DNA of 64,000 nucleotides from NCBI GenBank assembly GCA_965218495.1, contig OZ244626.1, positions 744,001 through 808,000 of the forward strand, read 5' to 3'. The first letter of the stretch is position 1; every line of letters starts with the position of its first letter. Positions 8,770 to 17,460 of this stretch are shown one piece after another. The position numbers and the translations under genes are program-made. Origin of the DNA: G965218495 sp965218495 (GTDB taxonomy: Bacteria; Bacteroidota; Rhodothermia; Rhodothermales; Bin80). The notes under the pieces were generated by a model. That model was not told the DNA's origin. It made no database searches and saw nothing but the letters and a program-made list of their open reading frames with translations.

Positions 8770-9768
8770 TTAGCGAACTTCGGAGTAGTCTCCTACATTG
8801 ATGCTGGCTGGAGACGGTGTTACCGTAGCGTGCGCGCCGACGATGGTGCCCTGCAGTACGGCCCCCGTCACACATGCGCCCTCAAACAGGATGCTGTCGC
8901 GGAGAACGGACCTTGCAACCTGCGCATCCTTTTCTATGCAGGCATAGGGGCCGATCACAGAATCCGTGATGTGTGCCCCAGGTCCAACGTACACCGGCGG
9001 GATGATGACGCTTCTTTCAGTCGCCTCTGGCGGTACCGGCCCCGCTTCTGTGCGAAGGAGGTGGCGCGTAGTATCCATGAATGCGCTTAGCGTGCCGCAA
9101 TCCAGCCAATACTTTACAGAGGTCGTCTTGAAGATGCCCCCGGCTTTCAGCATGACATCAAAGGCGTCGGTGAGGTAGTATTCACCACTCTTGCCACAGA
9201 CGGCGTTGTCAAACAGGTGCTTGATGCTGCGCCGCAGGACGTCCAGGTCCCGCACGTAGTAGATGCCGATAAGTGCCTCTGTGGAAATGAGCTCCTGCGG
9301 CTTTTCTACAAGAGCGGTGACATGGTCGCCTTGGCGCACCGCGACCCCAAAGCGGCTTGGGTCGTCCACATGTTTGACCCATACCATAACGTCGCAGTCG
9401 TCTAGATTTGGCGGTTCCCCCATGACAAATACCGTATCGGCGTAGACGACGATGCCTTCGCCAGATAGGTAGTCTGAGGCAACGGCAACAGCATGGGCAG
9501 TTCCCAGCGGCTCGTGCTGAACGACGAAGTGCGGCTGGGCATTGTGACGCGCACAGATGTCGGTGAGTAGCGGCCGCACGTCGCGTTCGAAGCTGGGGCC
9601 CAGAATGAACACGCATTCATCAACCGGTCGCGGCAGCGTGTCTTTGAAGCCCTCCACGATGCGTTCCACCATGGATCGGCCGCGCACACTGAGCAGCGGC
9701 TTCGGCGTGACGGAGGACTGTGGACGTAGCCGCTTGCCACGGCCTGCCATTGGAACTATCAGTTTCAT
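8770..9768 (-). CDS. Sugar-1-phosphate nucleotidyltransferase with left-handed beta-helix tail
   Basis: A 332-residue protein. The N-terminal nucleotidyltransferase signature LIVPMAGRGKRLRP is at residues 3-16, the substrate-site segment VQHEPLGTAHAV near 82-93 and VYADTVFV near 107-114. After about residue 245, hexapeptide-type repeats (VIIPPVYVGPGAHITDSVIG and following) form a short left-handed beta-helix. Such proteins join a sugar-1-phosphate to an NTP; the exact sugar and base cannot be read from sequence. It starts directly after the stop of the cupin gene and is followed 9 bases later by uxaA. Confidence 0.85.
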   Translation of the reverse strand: MKLIVPMAGRGKRLRPQSSVTPKPLLSVRGRSMVERIVEGFKDTLPRPVDECVFILGPSFERDVRPLLTDICARHNAQPHFVVQHEPLGTAHAVAVASDYLSGEGIVVYADTVFVMGEPPNLDDCDVMVWVKHVDDPSRFGVAVRQGDHVTALVEKPQELISTEALIGIYYVRDLDVLRRSIKHLFDNAVCGKSGEYYLTDAFDVMLKAGGIFKTTSVKYWLDCGTLSAFMDTTRHLLRTEAGPVPPEATERSVIIPPVYVGPGAHITDSVIGPYACIEKDAQVARSVLRDSILFEGACVTGAVLQGTIVGAHATVTPSPASINVGDYSEVR

Positions 9769-10242
9769 TCAGTCCATGATAAAGGTGTGGTCTGCTGAGT
9801 CCTCATGCCTGATTTCATCCACGGAATGGGCCTTGTCACGCCCCGCGTAAAGCGCATTGGGGCAGTTAAAAATGAGCGCATCACTGTCACCGACGTTGCG
9901 GTAGGCATGTACCACCCCCGGGGGCACTAATACGGACGCTGGCTTGGCTTCCCCCAAGTCCAGGACCTGGCGATAGCCATGGGTGTCCGAATGCGCCCTC
10001 GTGTCCCAGAGGTAGAGCCGAAAGCGTCCGCTGAAAAACACAAAAAGATCCGTCTGCTCCAAATGCTCATGTGGGCCCCGGGAGACGCCGGGACGTGTCA
10101 GTGAGAGGTATCCCATGACGGGGTGGTATTTTTCCTCCAACTCATCCTGGCGGAAAACCTCCGCGAGCCAGCCGCGTTCGTCGACATACTTCTCTAGGGT
10201 CGCAGCGCGGCAGTCGTGTATAGCCCCGTCTATCCAGGTCAT
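9769..10242 (-). CDS. dTDP-4-dehydrorhamnose 3,5-epimerase-like cupin
   Basis: About 157 residues from ATG 10242, chosen because this ATG overlaps the upstream gene's TGA in an ATGA arrangement; the longer open frame to 10335 would run 97 bases into that gene. The small cupin includes DERGWLAEVFRQDEL, then SRGPHEHLEQTDLFVFFSG and a double-stranded beta-helix core SVLVPPGVVHAYRN. It resembles RfbC-type sugar epimerases or related cupin isomerases (FdtA/WxcM type) acting on nucleotide sugars. Located between two nucleotidyltransferase genes in a dense operon. Confidence 0.7.
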   Translation of the reverse strand: MTWIDGAIHDCRAATLEKYVDERGWLAEVFRQDELEEKYHPVMGYLSLTRPGVSRGPHEHLEQTDLFVFFSGRFRLYLWDTRAHSDTHGYRQVLDLGEAKPASVLVPPGVVHAYRNVGDSDALIFNCPNALYAGRDKAHSVDEIRHEDSADHTFIMD

Positions 10243-10994
10243 GCGTGACTTGCGTTGGGATAGGAACGGTAGACCAGATTCCGTGCCAGCTGATTGGCCT
10301 CGTGCCAGCCCTCCAGCGTGCCCGCATCGCCCCACCAGCCATCCAGAATCCCGTAGCTCAGGCGGCTGTGCCTGACATATGAGGTGTTGACGTCGCTTAC
10401 TTCAAATTCTCCGCGGCGGCTGGGCGCGAGTTGGCGTATGAAGTCAAAGACCTGCGTGTCGTAAAAGTATATGCCGGTTACGGCGAATGAGCTGGGCGGA
10501 TTCTTGGGCTTTTCGATGATTTCGACTATGTCGCCGCCTTCCAGACGTGGTACGCCGTAGCGCTCGGGGTCGTGGACCTTCTTAAGCAGGACGCGTGCAC
10601 CCGCGCTTTGGGCGCAGTACACTTCGGCGTGCGGCGCAAGGCTGTCCTCCAGAACGTTGTCGCCAAGGACGGTGACGAATAAGTCGTCCCCCGCAAAGTT
10701 CTCGCACAGCCCTAGGGCCTGGGCAATACCGCCGGGCTTGTCCTGGACGCGGTAAGTCAGATCTATTCCCAGCTCATTGCCACTGCCCAATAGGTTGACT
10801 ACATCCCCCATATGCTCTGGGCTTGTTACGATGGCGATCTGCGTTATGCCTGCCTCTTTGAGTCGGAGTAGCGGGTGAAAGATCATCGGATACTGCCCAA
10901 CAGGCAGCAGGTGCTTGTTTGTCACCTTCGTCAGCGGATACAGCCGGCTTCCCGTGCCGCCCGCCAAGACTACACCTTTCATTGGCTTACGCAT
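10239..10994 (-). CDS. Glucose-1-phosphate thymidylyltransferase-like protein
   Basis: A 251-residue RmlA-type nucleotidyltransferase. The signature GVVLAGGTGSRLYPLT lies at residues 7-22, LLPVGQYPMIFHPL follows, QDKPGGIAQAL is the substrate loop and VLGDNVLED the metal-binding Asp segment. RmlA makes dTDP-glucose from glucose-1-phosphate and dTTP for rhamnose-type sugars; the rest of the rml set is not in the window, so nucleotide specificity is uncertain. It is shorter than classic RmlA (about 290), as in RffH/short variants. ATGA overlap with the cupin gene downstream and 5 bases behind gmd. Confidence 0.82.
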   Translation of the reverse strand: MRKPMKGVVLAGGTGSRLYPLTKVTNKHLLPVGQYPMIFHPLLRLKEAGITQIAIVTSPEHMGDVVNLLGSGNELGIDLTYRVQDKPGGIAQALGLCENFAGDDLFVTVLGDNVLEDSLAPHAEVYCAQSAGARVLLKKVHDPERYGVPRLEGGDIVEIIEKPKNPPSSFAVTGIYFYDTQVFDFIRQLAPSRRGEFEVSDVNTSYVRHSRLSYGILDGWWGDAGTLEGWHEANQLARNLVYRSYPNASHA

Positions 10995-10999
10995 GATTC

Positions 11000-12049
11000 C
11001 TATAGCTCAGCTTTAGCGGCTTTCAGGTCTGCAGACACCATTTCTTCGATCATGGACTCCAGCGTATACCGAGGCGCCCAGCCAAGGCATTCACGAGCCT
11101 TAGAGGCATCTCCCAACAGACTGTTGACTTCGGCAGGGCGGTAATATCGTGGATCCACTGCTACGACCGTTTTTCCGGTTTGCGTACAGGTCGCATATTC
11201 TTCCGTGCCTTGACCGTGCCACTGCAGGTCCATGCCCAGCGCAGCAAAGGATTTTTCGCAAAAGTCGCGCACGGTGGCCCCCCGGCCGGTTGCCAAGACA
11301 AAGTCTTCTGGTGTATCCTGCTGCAGCATCAGCCACATCCCTTCCACGTAGTCCTTGGCATGTCCCCAGTCTCTCGACGCATTCAGGTTGCCGAGGTACA
11401 GACGCTCCTCCAGCCCGAGCGCAATGCGCGCCGCTGAACGCGTGATCTTACGTGTCACGAAAGTCTCGCCGCGTTGCGGACTCTCGTGATTAAAAAGGAT
11501 ACCGCTACACGCGAAGAGCCCGTATGCCTCACGGTAGTTTACAGTGATCCAATACGCATACAACTTTGCTGCGCCATATGGGCTTCGCGGACGAAACGGC
11601 GTCCGCTCATTCTGAGGGACCTCTGTTGCGTTGCCGTAAAGCTCACTGGTGGAAGCCTGGTAAAAGCGGACGGACTGCGTCATCTTCAGGATGCGGATGG
11701 CTTCCAGAAGACGCAGGACACCTACCGCGTCGGCATTTGCGGTGTACTCTGGAGTGTCAAAGCTTACCTGCACATGGCTCTGCGCACCAAGGTTGAAGAT
11801 CTCATCGGGCTGCACCTCCTGTACGATACGAATGAGGTTGGTCGAGTCCGTGAGGTCACCATAGTGCAGAAAGAAGCGCACACCCTTGGCATGGGGGTCC
11901 TTGTAGAGGTGGTCGATGCGCTGCGTGTTGAATAGGCTTGAGCGCCGCTTTATCCCATGAACGATATACCCTTTGCCGAGCAAAAGCTCCGCAAGGTATG
12001 CTCCATCCTGTCCCGTGATCCCCGTGATCAAGGCAACGCGTGGTTTCAT
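11000..12049 (-). CDS. gmd: GDP-mannose 4,6-dehydratase
   Basis: A 349-residue extended short-chain dehydrogenase. The NAD(P) motif TGITGQDGAYL at residues 9-19, RRSSLFNTQRIDHLY, and the catalytic set STSELYG plus YGAAKLYAYW are all typical of Gmd. It converts GDP-mannose to GDP-4-keto-6-deoxymannose, the first step to GDP-L-fucose. Its start overlaps the end of the upstream fucose synthase gene by 4 bases, so the two enzymes of the pathway are made from one message. Confidence 0.95.
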   Translation of the reverse strand: MKPRVALITGITGQDGAYLAELLLGKGYIVHGIKRRSSLFNTQRIDHLYKDPHAKGVRFFLHYGDLTDSTNLIRIVQEVQPDEIFNLGAQSHVQVSFDTPEYTANADAVGVLRLLEAIRILKMTQSVRFYQASTSELYGNATEVPQNERTPFRPRSPYGAAKLYAYWITVNYREAYGLFACSGILFNHESPQRGETFVTRKITRSAARIALGLEERLYLGNLNASRDWGHAKDYVEGMWLMLQQDTPEDFVLATGRGATVRDFCEKSFAALGMDLQWHGQGTEEYATCTQTGKTVVAVDPRYYRPAEVNSLLGDASKARECLGWAPRYTLESMIEEMVSADLKAAKAEL

Positions 12050-13026
12050 TGGTTTTCCTGTCGTTGCATCCAGGCGTAGGTCTTCCGAATGCCGTCTTTA
12101 AGCGTGGTGGGCGCTTTCCAGCCCAAGCTGTGAATGCGCGAAACGTCTACAAGCTTTTGGGGCGTCCCGTCGGGCTTTGAGGTGTCGTGTTGGACAGACA
12201 ATTCCGTGCCTACAACCTCCTGAATTACGCCCACGAGTTCATTAATGGTCAAATCGCGTCCTACGCCAATATTCAAGAGGCCATCGGGCGCTGCCCGGTA
12301 GAGCGCTTCTTCAGGCTGGCGCAGCACAAAAAGGCAAGCGTCCGCAATGTCCTCACTGTAGAGGAACTCCCGGCGCGGTGTGCCCGTGCCCCAGACTGTG
12401 AGACTCAGTGCACCTGTGCGCCTGGCTTTGTCCACCTTGCGCAAGAGCGCAGGTAGGACGTGGCTGGTCTTGAGGTCAAAGTTGTCGCCCGGTCCGAACA
12501 GGTTGGTCGACATCAGCGAGACGAAGTCGCATCCATGCTGGCGCCGGAGCGCCTGGCAGTACTTGACGCCCGCAATCTTGGCCACGGCGTACCACTCGTT
12601 GGTGGGCTCTAGTGGCCCCGACAGAAGGTGCGATTCCTTTAGCGGCTGTGGCGCTTCGCGCGGGTATATGCATGTGCTCCCCAGGAATAACAGGCGCTTG
12701 ACTCGGGCCCGGAAGGCAGCGTGCAAGACGCTGGTCTGGATTGCCAGGTTGTCGCCGATAAAGTCAGCGGGGTACGAGTTGTTCGCAAGGATGCCGCCCA
12801 CACGTGCCGCGGCCAGCACCACGTATTCAGGCTTGGACGCCGCAAAAAACTGATTAACGGCCGCCTGGTCTCGCAGGTCCAGCGTTTTCCGGTCACGCGT
12901 CAGGAGGTTTGTATAGCCCTCCCGCTGGAGCCTTCGCATGATCGCAGAGCCCAACAGCCCGCGATGTCCGGCCACAAAAATCCTTGCGCGCTTTGAGGTA
13001 AGGTGCATAGGGTAGGGCGCTTCCAC
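12046..13026 (-). CDS. fcl: GDP-L-fucose synthase
   Basis: A 326-residue protein (from GTG 13026; an ATG at 13008 would remove six residues). Motifs: IFVAGHRGLLGSAIMRRL for NADP binding, LFLGSTCIYP and the catalytic YAVAKIAG (YxxxK). It performs the 3,5-epimerisation and 4-reduction of GDP-4-keto-6-deoxymannose to GDP-L-fucose. An AAGGGG sequence six bases before the GTG favours the longer start. It follows the UXS gene by 12 bases and overlaps gmd. Confidence 0.94.
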   Translation of the reverse strand: MEAPYPMHLTSKRARIFVAGHRGLLGSAIMRRLQREGYTNLLTRDRKTLDLRDQAAVNQFFAASKPEYVVLAAARVGGILANNSYPADFIGDNLAIQTSVLHAAFRARVKRLLFLGSTCIYPREAPQPLKESHLLSGPLEPTNEWYAVAKIAGVKYCQALRRQHGCDFVSLMSTNLFGPGDNFDLKTSHVLPALLRKVDKARRTGALSLTVWGTGTPRREFLYSEDIADACLFVLRQPEEALYRAAPDGLLNIGVGRDLTINELVGVIQEVVGTELSVQHDTSKPDGTPQKLVDVSRIHSLGWKAPTTLKDGIRKTYAWMQRQENQ

Positions 13027-13038
13027 GGGGCGCCCCTT

Positions 13039-13983
13039 TTACGCGCATCTCGCGAGCCGTTCCCGGACGTAGGCGAGCGTAAGTTCCAGTCCTTGGGCGC
13101 GTGTATACTGAGGGTGCCACCCCAGGAGCGTTTCGGCTACAGTCGTATCGGGTTGCCGGCTCTTGGGATCATCTTCCGGAAGCGGCTTGGAAACTATAGG
13201 GCCATGGCTACCGGTGAGCGAGAGGATTTCCTGTGCGAATGCCTGGATAGTGATTTCGTCGCGGCTTCCGATGTTCACGGGTTGCGTTACATCGCTGTTG
13301 AGTAGACGATAGATGCCTTCAACGGTGTCGGCGACGTAGGCAAAGGAGCGTGTCTGGTGTCCGTTGCCATAGACTGTGATTGGCCTGCCGGAGAGTGCCT
13401 GGCGCATAAATGTAGGGAGGGCGCGGCCGTCATCGAGCCGCATGCGCGGCCCATAGGTGTTAAAGATGCGCACTATCCGCGTGTCCACGCCGTGGTAGCG
13501 GTAGTACGCCATCGTCATGGCTTCGGCAAACCGCTTGGCTTCGTCATATACGCCGCGTAGCCCCACGGGGTTGACGTTGCCCCAATACGTTTCTTTTTGC
13601 GGGTGCACCTGCGGATCTCCATAGACCTCGCTGGTGGAGGCCAAGAGAAAGCGCGCCTTTTTTTGTTTGGTGAGCCCGAGCGCCTTGTGCGTGCCAAGCG
13701 CACCCACCTTGAGCGTCTGAATAGGCAGGCGAAGGTAGTCTATGGGCGAGGCGGGGCTGGCGAAGTGGAGGACGTAGTCGACTGGCCCGTCGACGTAGAT
13801 GTAGTTGGTAACGTCGTGCTTAATGAACTGGAATCCCGGTCGCCCCATTAGGTGGCCGATGTTGTCCGGGGAGCCCGTCAGGAAGTTGTCTATGCAGATT
13901 ACCTCATGTCCCTCGTTCAAAAACCGGTCACATAAGTGCGACCCCAAGAAACCGGCGCCACCGGTAATAATAGTTCGGGGCAT
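13039..13983 (-). CDS. UDP-glucuronate decarboxylase (UDP-xylose synthase)
   Basis: A 314-residue extended SDR. TGGAGFLGSHLCDRF binds NAD at residues 7-21, LASTSEVYGDP and YDEAKRFAEA hold the catalytic Thr/Ser-Tyr-Lys, and NTYGPRMRLDDGR is the substrate-binding segment characteristic of UXS. It converts UDP-glucuronate to UDP-xylose. It is the first gene of the seven-gene minus-strand operon ending at uxaA, so regulation of the whole block probably acts upstream of 13983. Confidence 0.9.
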   Translation of the reverse strand: MPRTIITGGAGFLGSHLCDRFLNEGHEVICIDNFLTGSPDNIGHLMGRPGFQFIKHDVTNYIYVDGPVDYVLHFASPASPIDYLRLPIQTLKVGALGTHKALGLTKQKKARFLLASTSEVYGDPQVHPQKETYWGNVNPVGLRGVYDEAKRFAEAMTMAYYRYHGVDTRIVRIFNTYGPRMRLDDGRALPTFMRQALSGRPITVYGNGHQTRSFAYVADTVEGIYRLLNSDVTQPVNIGSRDEITIQAFAQEILSLTGSHGPIVSKPLPEDDPKSRQPDTTVAETLLGWHPQYTRAQGLELTLAYVRERLARCA

Positions 13984-14732
13984 GCGTGGGCTCTAGAAGG
14001 GCGAATTCATGTAACGTCAGTGGTAAGATACGGTACAGTACGCAGTTGGAGCGGGTGCGAAGAGCAGCGCTGCTTCTTACCGCGGGCGTGCGAGCGGACA
14101 TTTCCCCTGTCGGCAGCGGTTGGTCTGTGCCTGGTTGGCGCCGCTTCAAGATCCGAGTGTGCCTCGCATCGCGAAACGCGTGACAGTGCGTGCTGAGGCA
14201 AGCAGGTTGTTACTCCTGCGTCCGGTGGGCACGCAGGGAGGGCCACCGGGCCCCAGATTTGGCACAGGAAGGGTGGCCACGAAGCCATGTAGCGGAATGC
14301 AACTTCAGCATCAACCCGGGCTTGGCCCACGAGCGTGGGCGACCATTGCTCAAGGACCTACGGATAGTCGCCGAAGTGCCTGTTGCTGAAGTCCGGCGCG
14401 CTTTGCGTACCGAAGGCTGCAGCGGGGGCGGGGATGGTCTCTGGGACCGCCGTGACGACTGTATAGCCCTAGCGGCGAGCCTGTATACGCCTGCACGTGT
14501 CGGCGGAATGGGTTTCCGATACGGGGCCGCGCGATATCCAAACAATTGCGCCGCAGAGAGCATGGATGCTGGCAGGACGATGGCATCTGCGCCCAGTGCT
14601 CAATCACCCCATGCTTTTCTTGAAGGGGCTGACGGCAGGCCAGGAAACGTTGCAGTAGGCCGCGATGAGTTGGCGCAAACGCCACTGGCACAGAGCAAAA
14701 AGAAACAGGCCGTGTCCGCCCGTCTTAGGTTG
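13984..14732. other. Intergenic stretch before the nucleotide-sugar operon
   Basis: About 750 bases between the start of the UXS gene and the end of an amidohydrolase gene. A 200-codon plus-strand frame (14190-14792) crosses it, but it is rich in Arg/Ala/Gly, has no motif and runs into the amidohydrolase gene on the other strand, so I read it as a chance frame. The operon promoter should lie near 13990-14100, but no convincing box is visible. Confidence 0.4.
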
Positions 14733-16043
14733 CTAGTTGCCTTTGCCATGCTTACTCAAGCCCGGGTCGCGATTCAGAAACTCGTTGTATAGCCGCGTAT
14801 GCCGACTCTCCATAGGGACTTCGTACCCTGAAATGAAGACGTAATGAATCTGCGTCTTTGTCTCCATGGGGTCGCCGTCGGCCACAAAGAGCGTTGCCTC
14901 CTTGCCTTCTTCCAGTGAGCCGCGCTCGTCGGCCACGCCGAAAATCTCTGCAGGTACAATCGTGATGGCGCGCAGCGCCTCATCAGCACCCAGGCCGTAG
15001 GCCGCCGCAAAGCCGGCATTGTACGGCAAGTTGCGCGCATTTTCGGTCTCACCCGATCGGATTGCCACCTTAACGCCCGCGGCATGCATCAGTGACGCAT
15101 TGCGGTAGGCCTTGTCGTACCGGTCACTGTCACGCGTCGGCACCGAGAACACCGGCCCTACCAAACACGGGATGCTGGCTTCAGCAATCTTGTCAGCTAC
15201 GCGCCAGCCTTCTGCCAAACCTGTAAAGATGACCCGCTCAAGATCCCTGCTCTCTACCCACTCCAATGCCGCGTTGATGTCCTTGGCAGCATTGACTCGA
15301 ATGATCAGCGCCTGTTCGCCGCGTACCACGGGAAGAAGTGCGTCGATCGATGGTACATACTCGGGCCTGCGCCCCTCTTCCGGGTTGACCTGATACGTAG
15401 AGTCAATGCGGTGGTATAGCTCGGCGCGATCGAATGTGTCGTTCAGCTTCTTCAATGCCTGTTTACTCGCCTTTTCGATATCCTCGTCCGACCGTGGATC
15501 AAAGCGCCCCCTGCGCCCAGTTGCGGGAAAAGACAAGGTCATTGCTTCAAAGCCTGCGTACATCTGGACTGGCGTATAGCCGTGCAGGTTGATGAGTGCG
15601 GCTTGCCCAGGCAGCATGCCACCTGAAGGCTCCGTAAGTACCGTCGTGACGCCACTGATACGCGTGACCGGGATAGCCACGCCATTGGGGTTTACGGCAG
15701 TCAGAGCTTTCATCTGAGGCGAGAAATCACCCAGCTCTCTGGCATCCCGGGTTTCCGGGAGGGATCCTACCTCTACCAGGCCCAGCTGCGTGCCCGTGTC
15801 AATCAGGCCGGGATAAATTGTCAGGCCACTGCAGTCAATTACACGTGCACCCTCTGGAATCTCCACATCTGCACCGATAGCTACAATACGGTCATCTTCC
15901 ATCACCAGTGTTCCGCGCTCGACCGTTTCGCCGGTTACCGTCACGATCCGCGCATTGGTAAGCGCTATCGGTCCGTCGGGAGAGGCAACCGGTGCGCGGC
16001 CGAACACGCCGACTGCAAGGATCAAGGAAAGAAGAATGCTCAT
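14733..16043 (-). CDS. Secreted amidohydrolase-family protein lacking the HxH motif
   Basis: A 436-residue protein with an N-terminal signal peptide (about residues 1-18) and the composite amidohydrolase layout: the beta-sandwich start IALTNARIVTVTGETV and later the C-terminal EEGKEATLFVADGDP that closes it. Where active members read PGLIDxHxH, this one has PGLIDTGTQLGL, losing both metal-binding His residues. It is the third and last gene of a run of three related genes. It may be a non-catalytic or altered-metal paralogue. Substrate unknown. Confidence 0.8.
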   Translation of the reverse strand: MSILLSLILAVGVFGRAPVASPDGPIALTNARIVTVTGETVERGTLVMEDDRIVAIGADVEIPEGARVIDCSGLTIYPGLIDTGTQLGLVEVGSLPETRDARELGDFSPQMKALTAVNPNGVAIPVTRISGVTTVLTEPSGGMLPGQAALINLHGYTPVQMYAGFEAMTLSFPATGRRGRFDPRSDEDIEKASKQALKKLNDTFDRAELYHRIDSTYQVNPEEGRRPEYVPSIDALLPVVRGEQALIIRVNAAKDINAALEWVESRDLERVIFTGLAEGWRVADKIAEASIPCLVGPVFSVPTRDSDRYDKAYRNASLMHAAGVKVAIRSGETENARNLPYNAGFAAAYGLGADEALRAITIVPAEIFGVADERGSLEEGKEATLFVADGDPMETKTQIHYVFISGYEVPMESRHTRLYNEFLNRDPGLSKHGKGN

Positions 16044-16072
16044 ATCGTTGTTCTGTTAGCAGTGGCGCTTCA

Positions 16073-17449
16073 CTATTGGGCGAGGAAGCCGAACAGATCA
16101 GTGCTTCCTTCGTGCAGGCAGCGGCTGTGATCCGCATGCTCATGCAGAATCACCGTGTCAATACTGGCCTCGGGGTCAACGCTGATTCGCATGTCGTCCG
16201 CATCACGATCGATGTCGAAGTACACAACGCCATCTACGATAGTCTGTTGTGGTATCGCGTAGATCGACAGCGGGTGTTTATCAAATATCGCGAGGTCGCC
16301 GTCTTTGCCTACCTCAATGGAGCCGACCCGGTCTCCAATTCCCAGCTGCTTTGCAGGGTTAATTGTGATGAGCGATAGTGCCTCGTCATCGGTCAGGCCG
16401 CCGTATTTCTGCGACTTGGCAGCTTCATGGAACAGATGGCGGTTGAGTTCACCGGAATCAGAGTTTATCGATGTCAACACCCCATTACGGGTAAGTATGG
16501 CGGCGTTGTACGCTGTTGAGTAGTACACCTCGAACTTATACGCCCACCAGTCCGCAAAAATCGATGCGGCCGCGCCTTCAGCCCCAAAAGCTGCCAGCTC
16601 CGGCGCAATCTTGAAGCCCTCATTCACGTGCTGAAACGTCACGTGGTCTACGCCGAAGTCCTCAAGAACGCGCATTAACATCAATATCTCATCGGCCCGG
16701 TAAGAGTGGCAGTTGACGATGATGTCGCCACTGAGGATGTCGGCCATTACTTCAAGCTGCCCGCTGTAAGGCGGCGGGATGGCACGAGCGTTGGTGCGAG
16801 CCTCCGCTTCATACTTGTTCCAGGCTTCCTGATAGCGAATCGCCTTGTTGAATGTCTCACGCAGCACGTATTCCACGCCCATTCGCGACGCCGGGCGAAG
16901 GTTATTGCCACGTCCATGGACGCGAGTGGGGTTTTCGCCCAAGGCGAATTTGATTGTTCTAGGCGCGCCGTCCATGCGCAGGCCGTCGGGGTCTTTGGCG
17001 CCCCAGCGGTGCTTAATCGTTTCGTTTTGGCCACCGATAACGTTTGCAGATCCATGCATCACGTGCGAGGTCGTCACGCCACCCGCAAGCGCCCGATACA
17101 GCGAGATGCTGTATGGATTCAGCACATCTCCGACGGACACCTGTGCTGTCACCGGCGCTGATGACTCGTTTACATTGCTGATGGCGATATGCGAGTGCGC
17201 GTCAATGATGCCTGGCATGACGTACATGCCCTGCGCATCAATGACTTCGACTCCAGCAGGTGCGGTGATTCCCGTTGCTATTTCCTGAATGTGTCCGTCC
17301 ACCACGAGCACATCCGTGTTTTCAAGGGTTCCGCCAGTTATGGTCAGAACGGTGGCACCGCGAACAAGCACGTCACCGGCCGGTGTCTGCGCCCGCGATG
17401 GCAGTACCCAAGTAAGCACGGCGACGAGGAGTAGAAGAGCGTTTTTCAT
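16073..17449 (-). CDS. Secreted amidohydrolase (imidazolonepropionase-like), HxH intact
   Basis: A 458-residue protein with a cleavable signal peptide ending at about SRAQT (residue 22). It carries the canonical PGIIDAHSHIAI motif around residues 78-90, the loop AGGVTTSHVMHGSANVIGG, and the C-terminal IEVGKDGDLAIFDKHPLSIY that rebuilds the small beta-sandwich. This is the only one of the three tandem paralogues with both HxH histidines, so it is the likely active metal-dependent hydrolase, acting outside the cytoplasm on a cyclic amide or dipeptide-like substrate that cannot be named. Eleven bases separate it from the gene upstream. Confidence 0.85.
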   Translation of the reverse strand: MKNALLLLVAVLTWVLPSRAQTPAGDVLVRGATVLTITGGTLENTDVLVVDGHIQEIATGITAPAGVEVIDAQGMYVMPGIIDAHSHIAISNVNESSAPVTAQVSVGDVLNPYSISLYRALAGGVTTSHVMHGSANVIGGQNETIKHRWGAKDPDGLRMDGAPRTIKFALGENPTRVHGRGNNLRPASRMGVEYVLRETFNKAIRYQEAWNKYEAEARTNARAIPPPYSGQLEVMADILSGDIIVNCHSYRADEILMLMRVLEDFGVDHVTFQHVNEGFKIAPELAAFGAEGAAASIFADWWAYKFEVYYSTAYNAAILTRNGVLTSINSDSGELNRHLFHEAAKSQKYGGLTDDEALSLITINPAKQLGIGDRVGSIEVGKDGDLAIFDKHPLSIYAIPQQTIVDGVVYFDIDRDADDMRISVDPEASIDTVILHEHADHSRCLHEGSTDLFGFLAQ

Positions 17450-17460
17450 GGAAGCCTGAG

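Noticed and set aside
14190..14792. 200-codon plus-strand open frame
   Set aside because: Rich in Arg/Ala/Gly with no motif, and it runs into the amidohydrolase gene on the other strand. Long chance frames are expected at this G+C.
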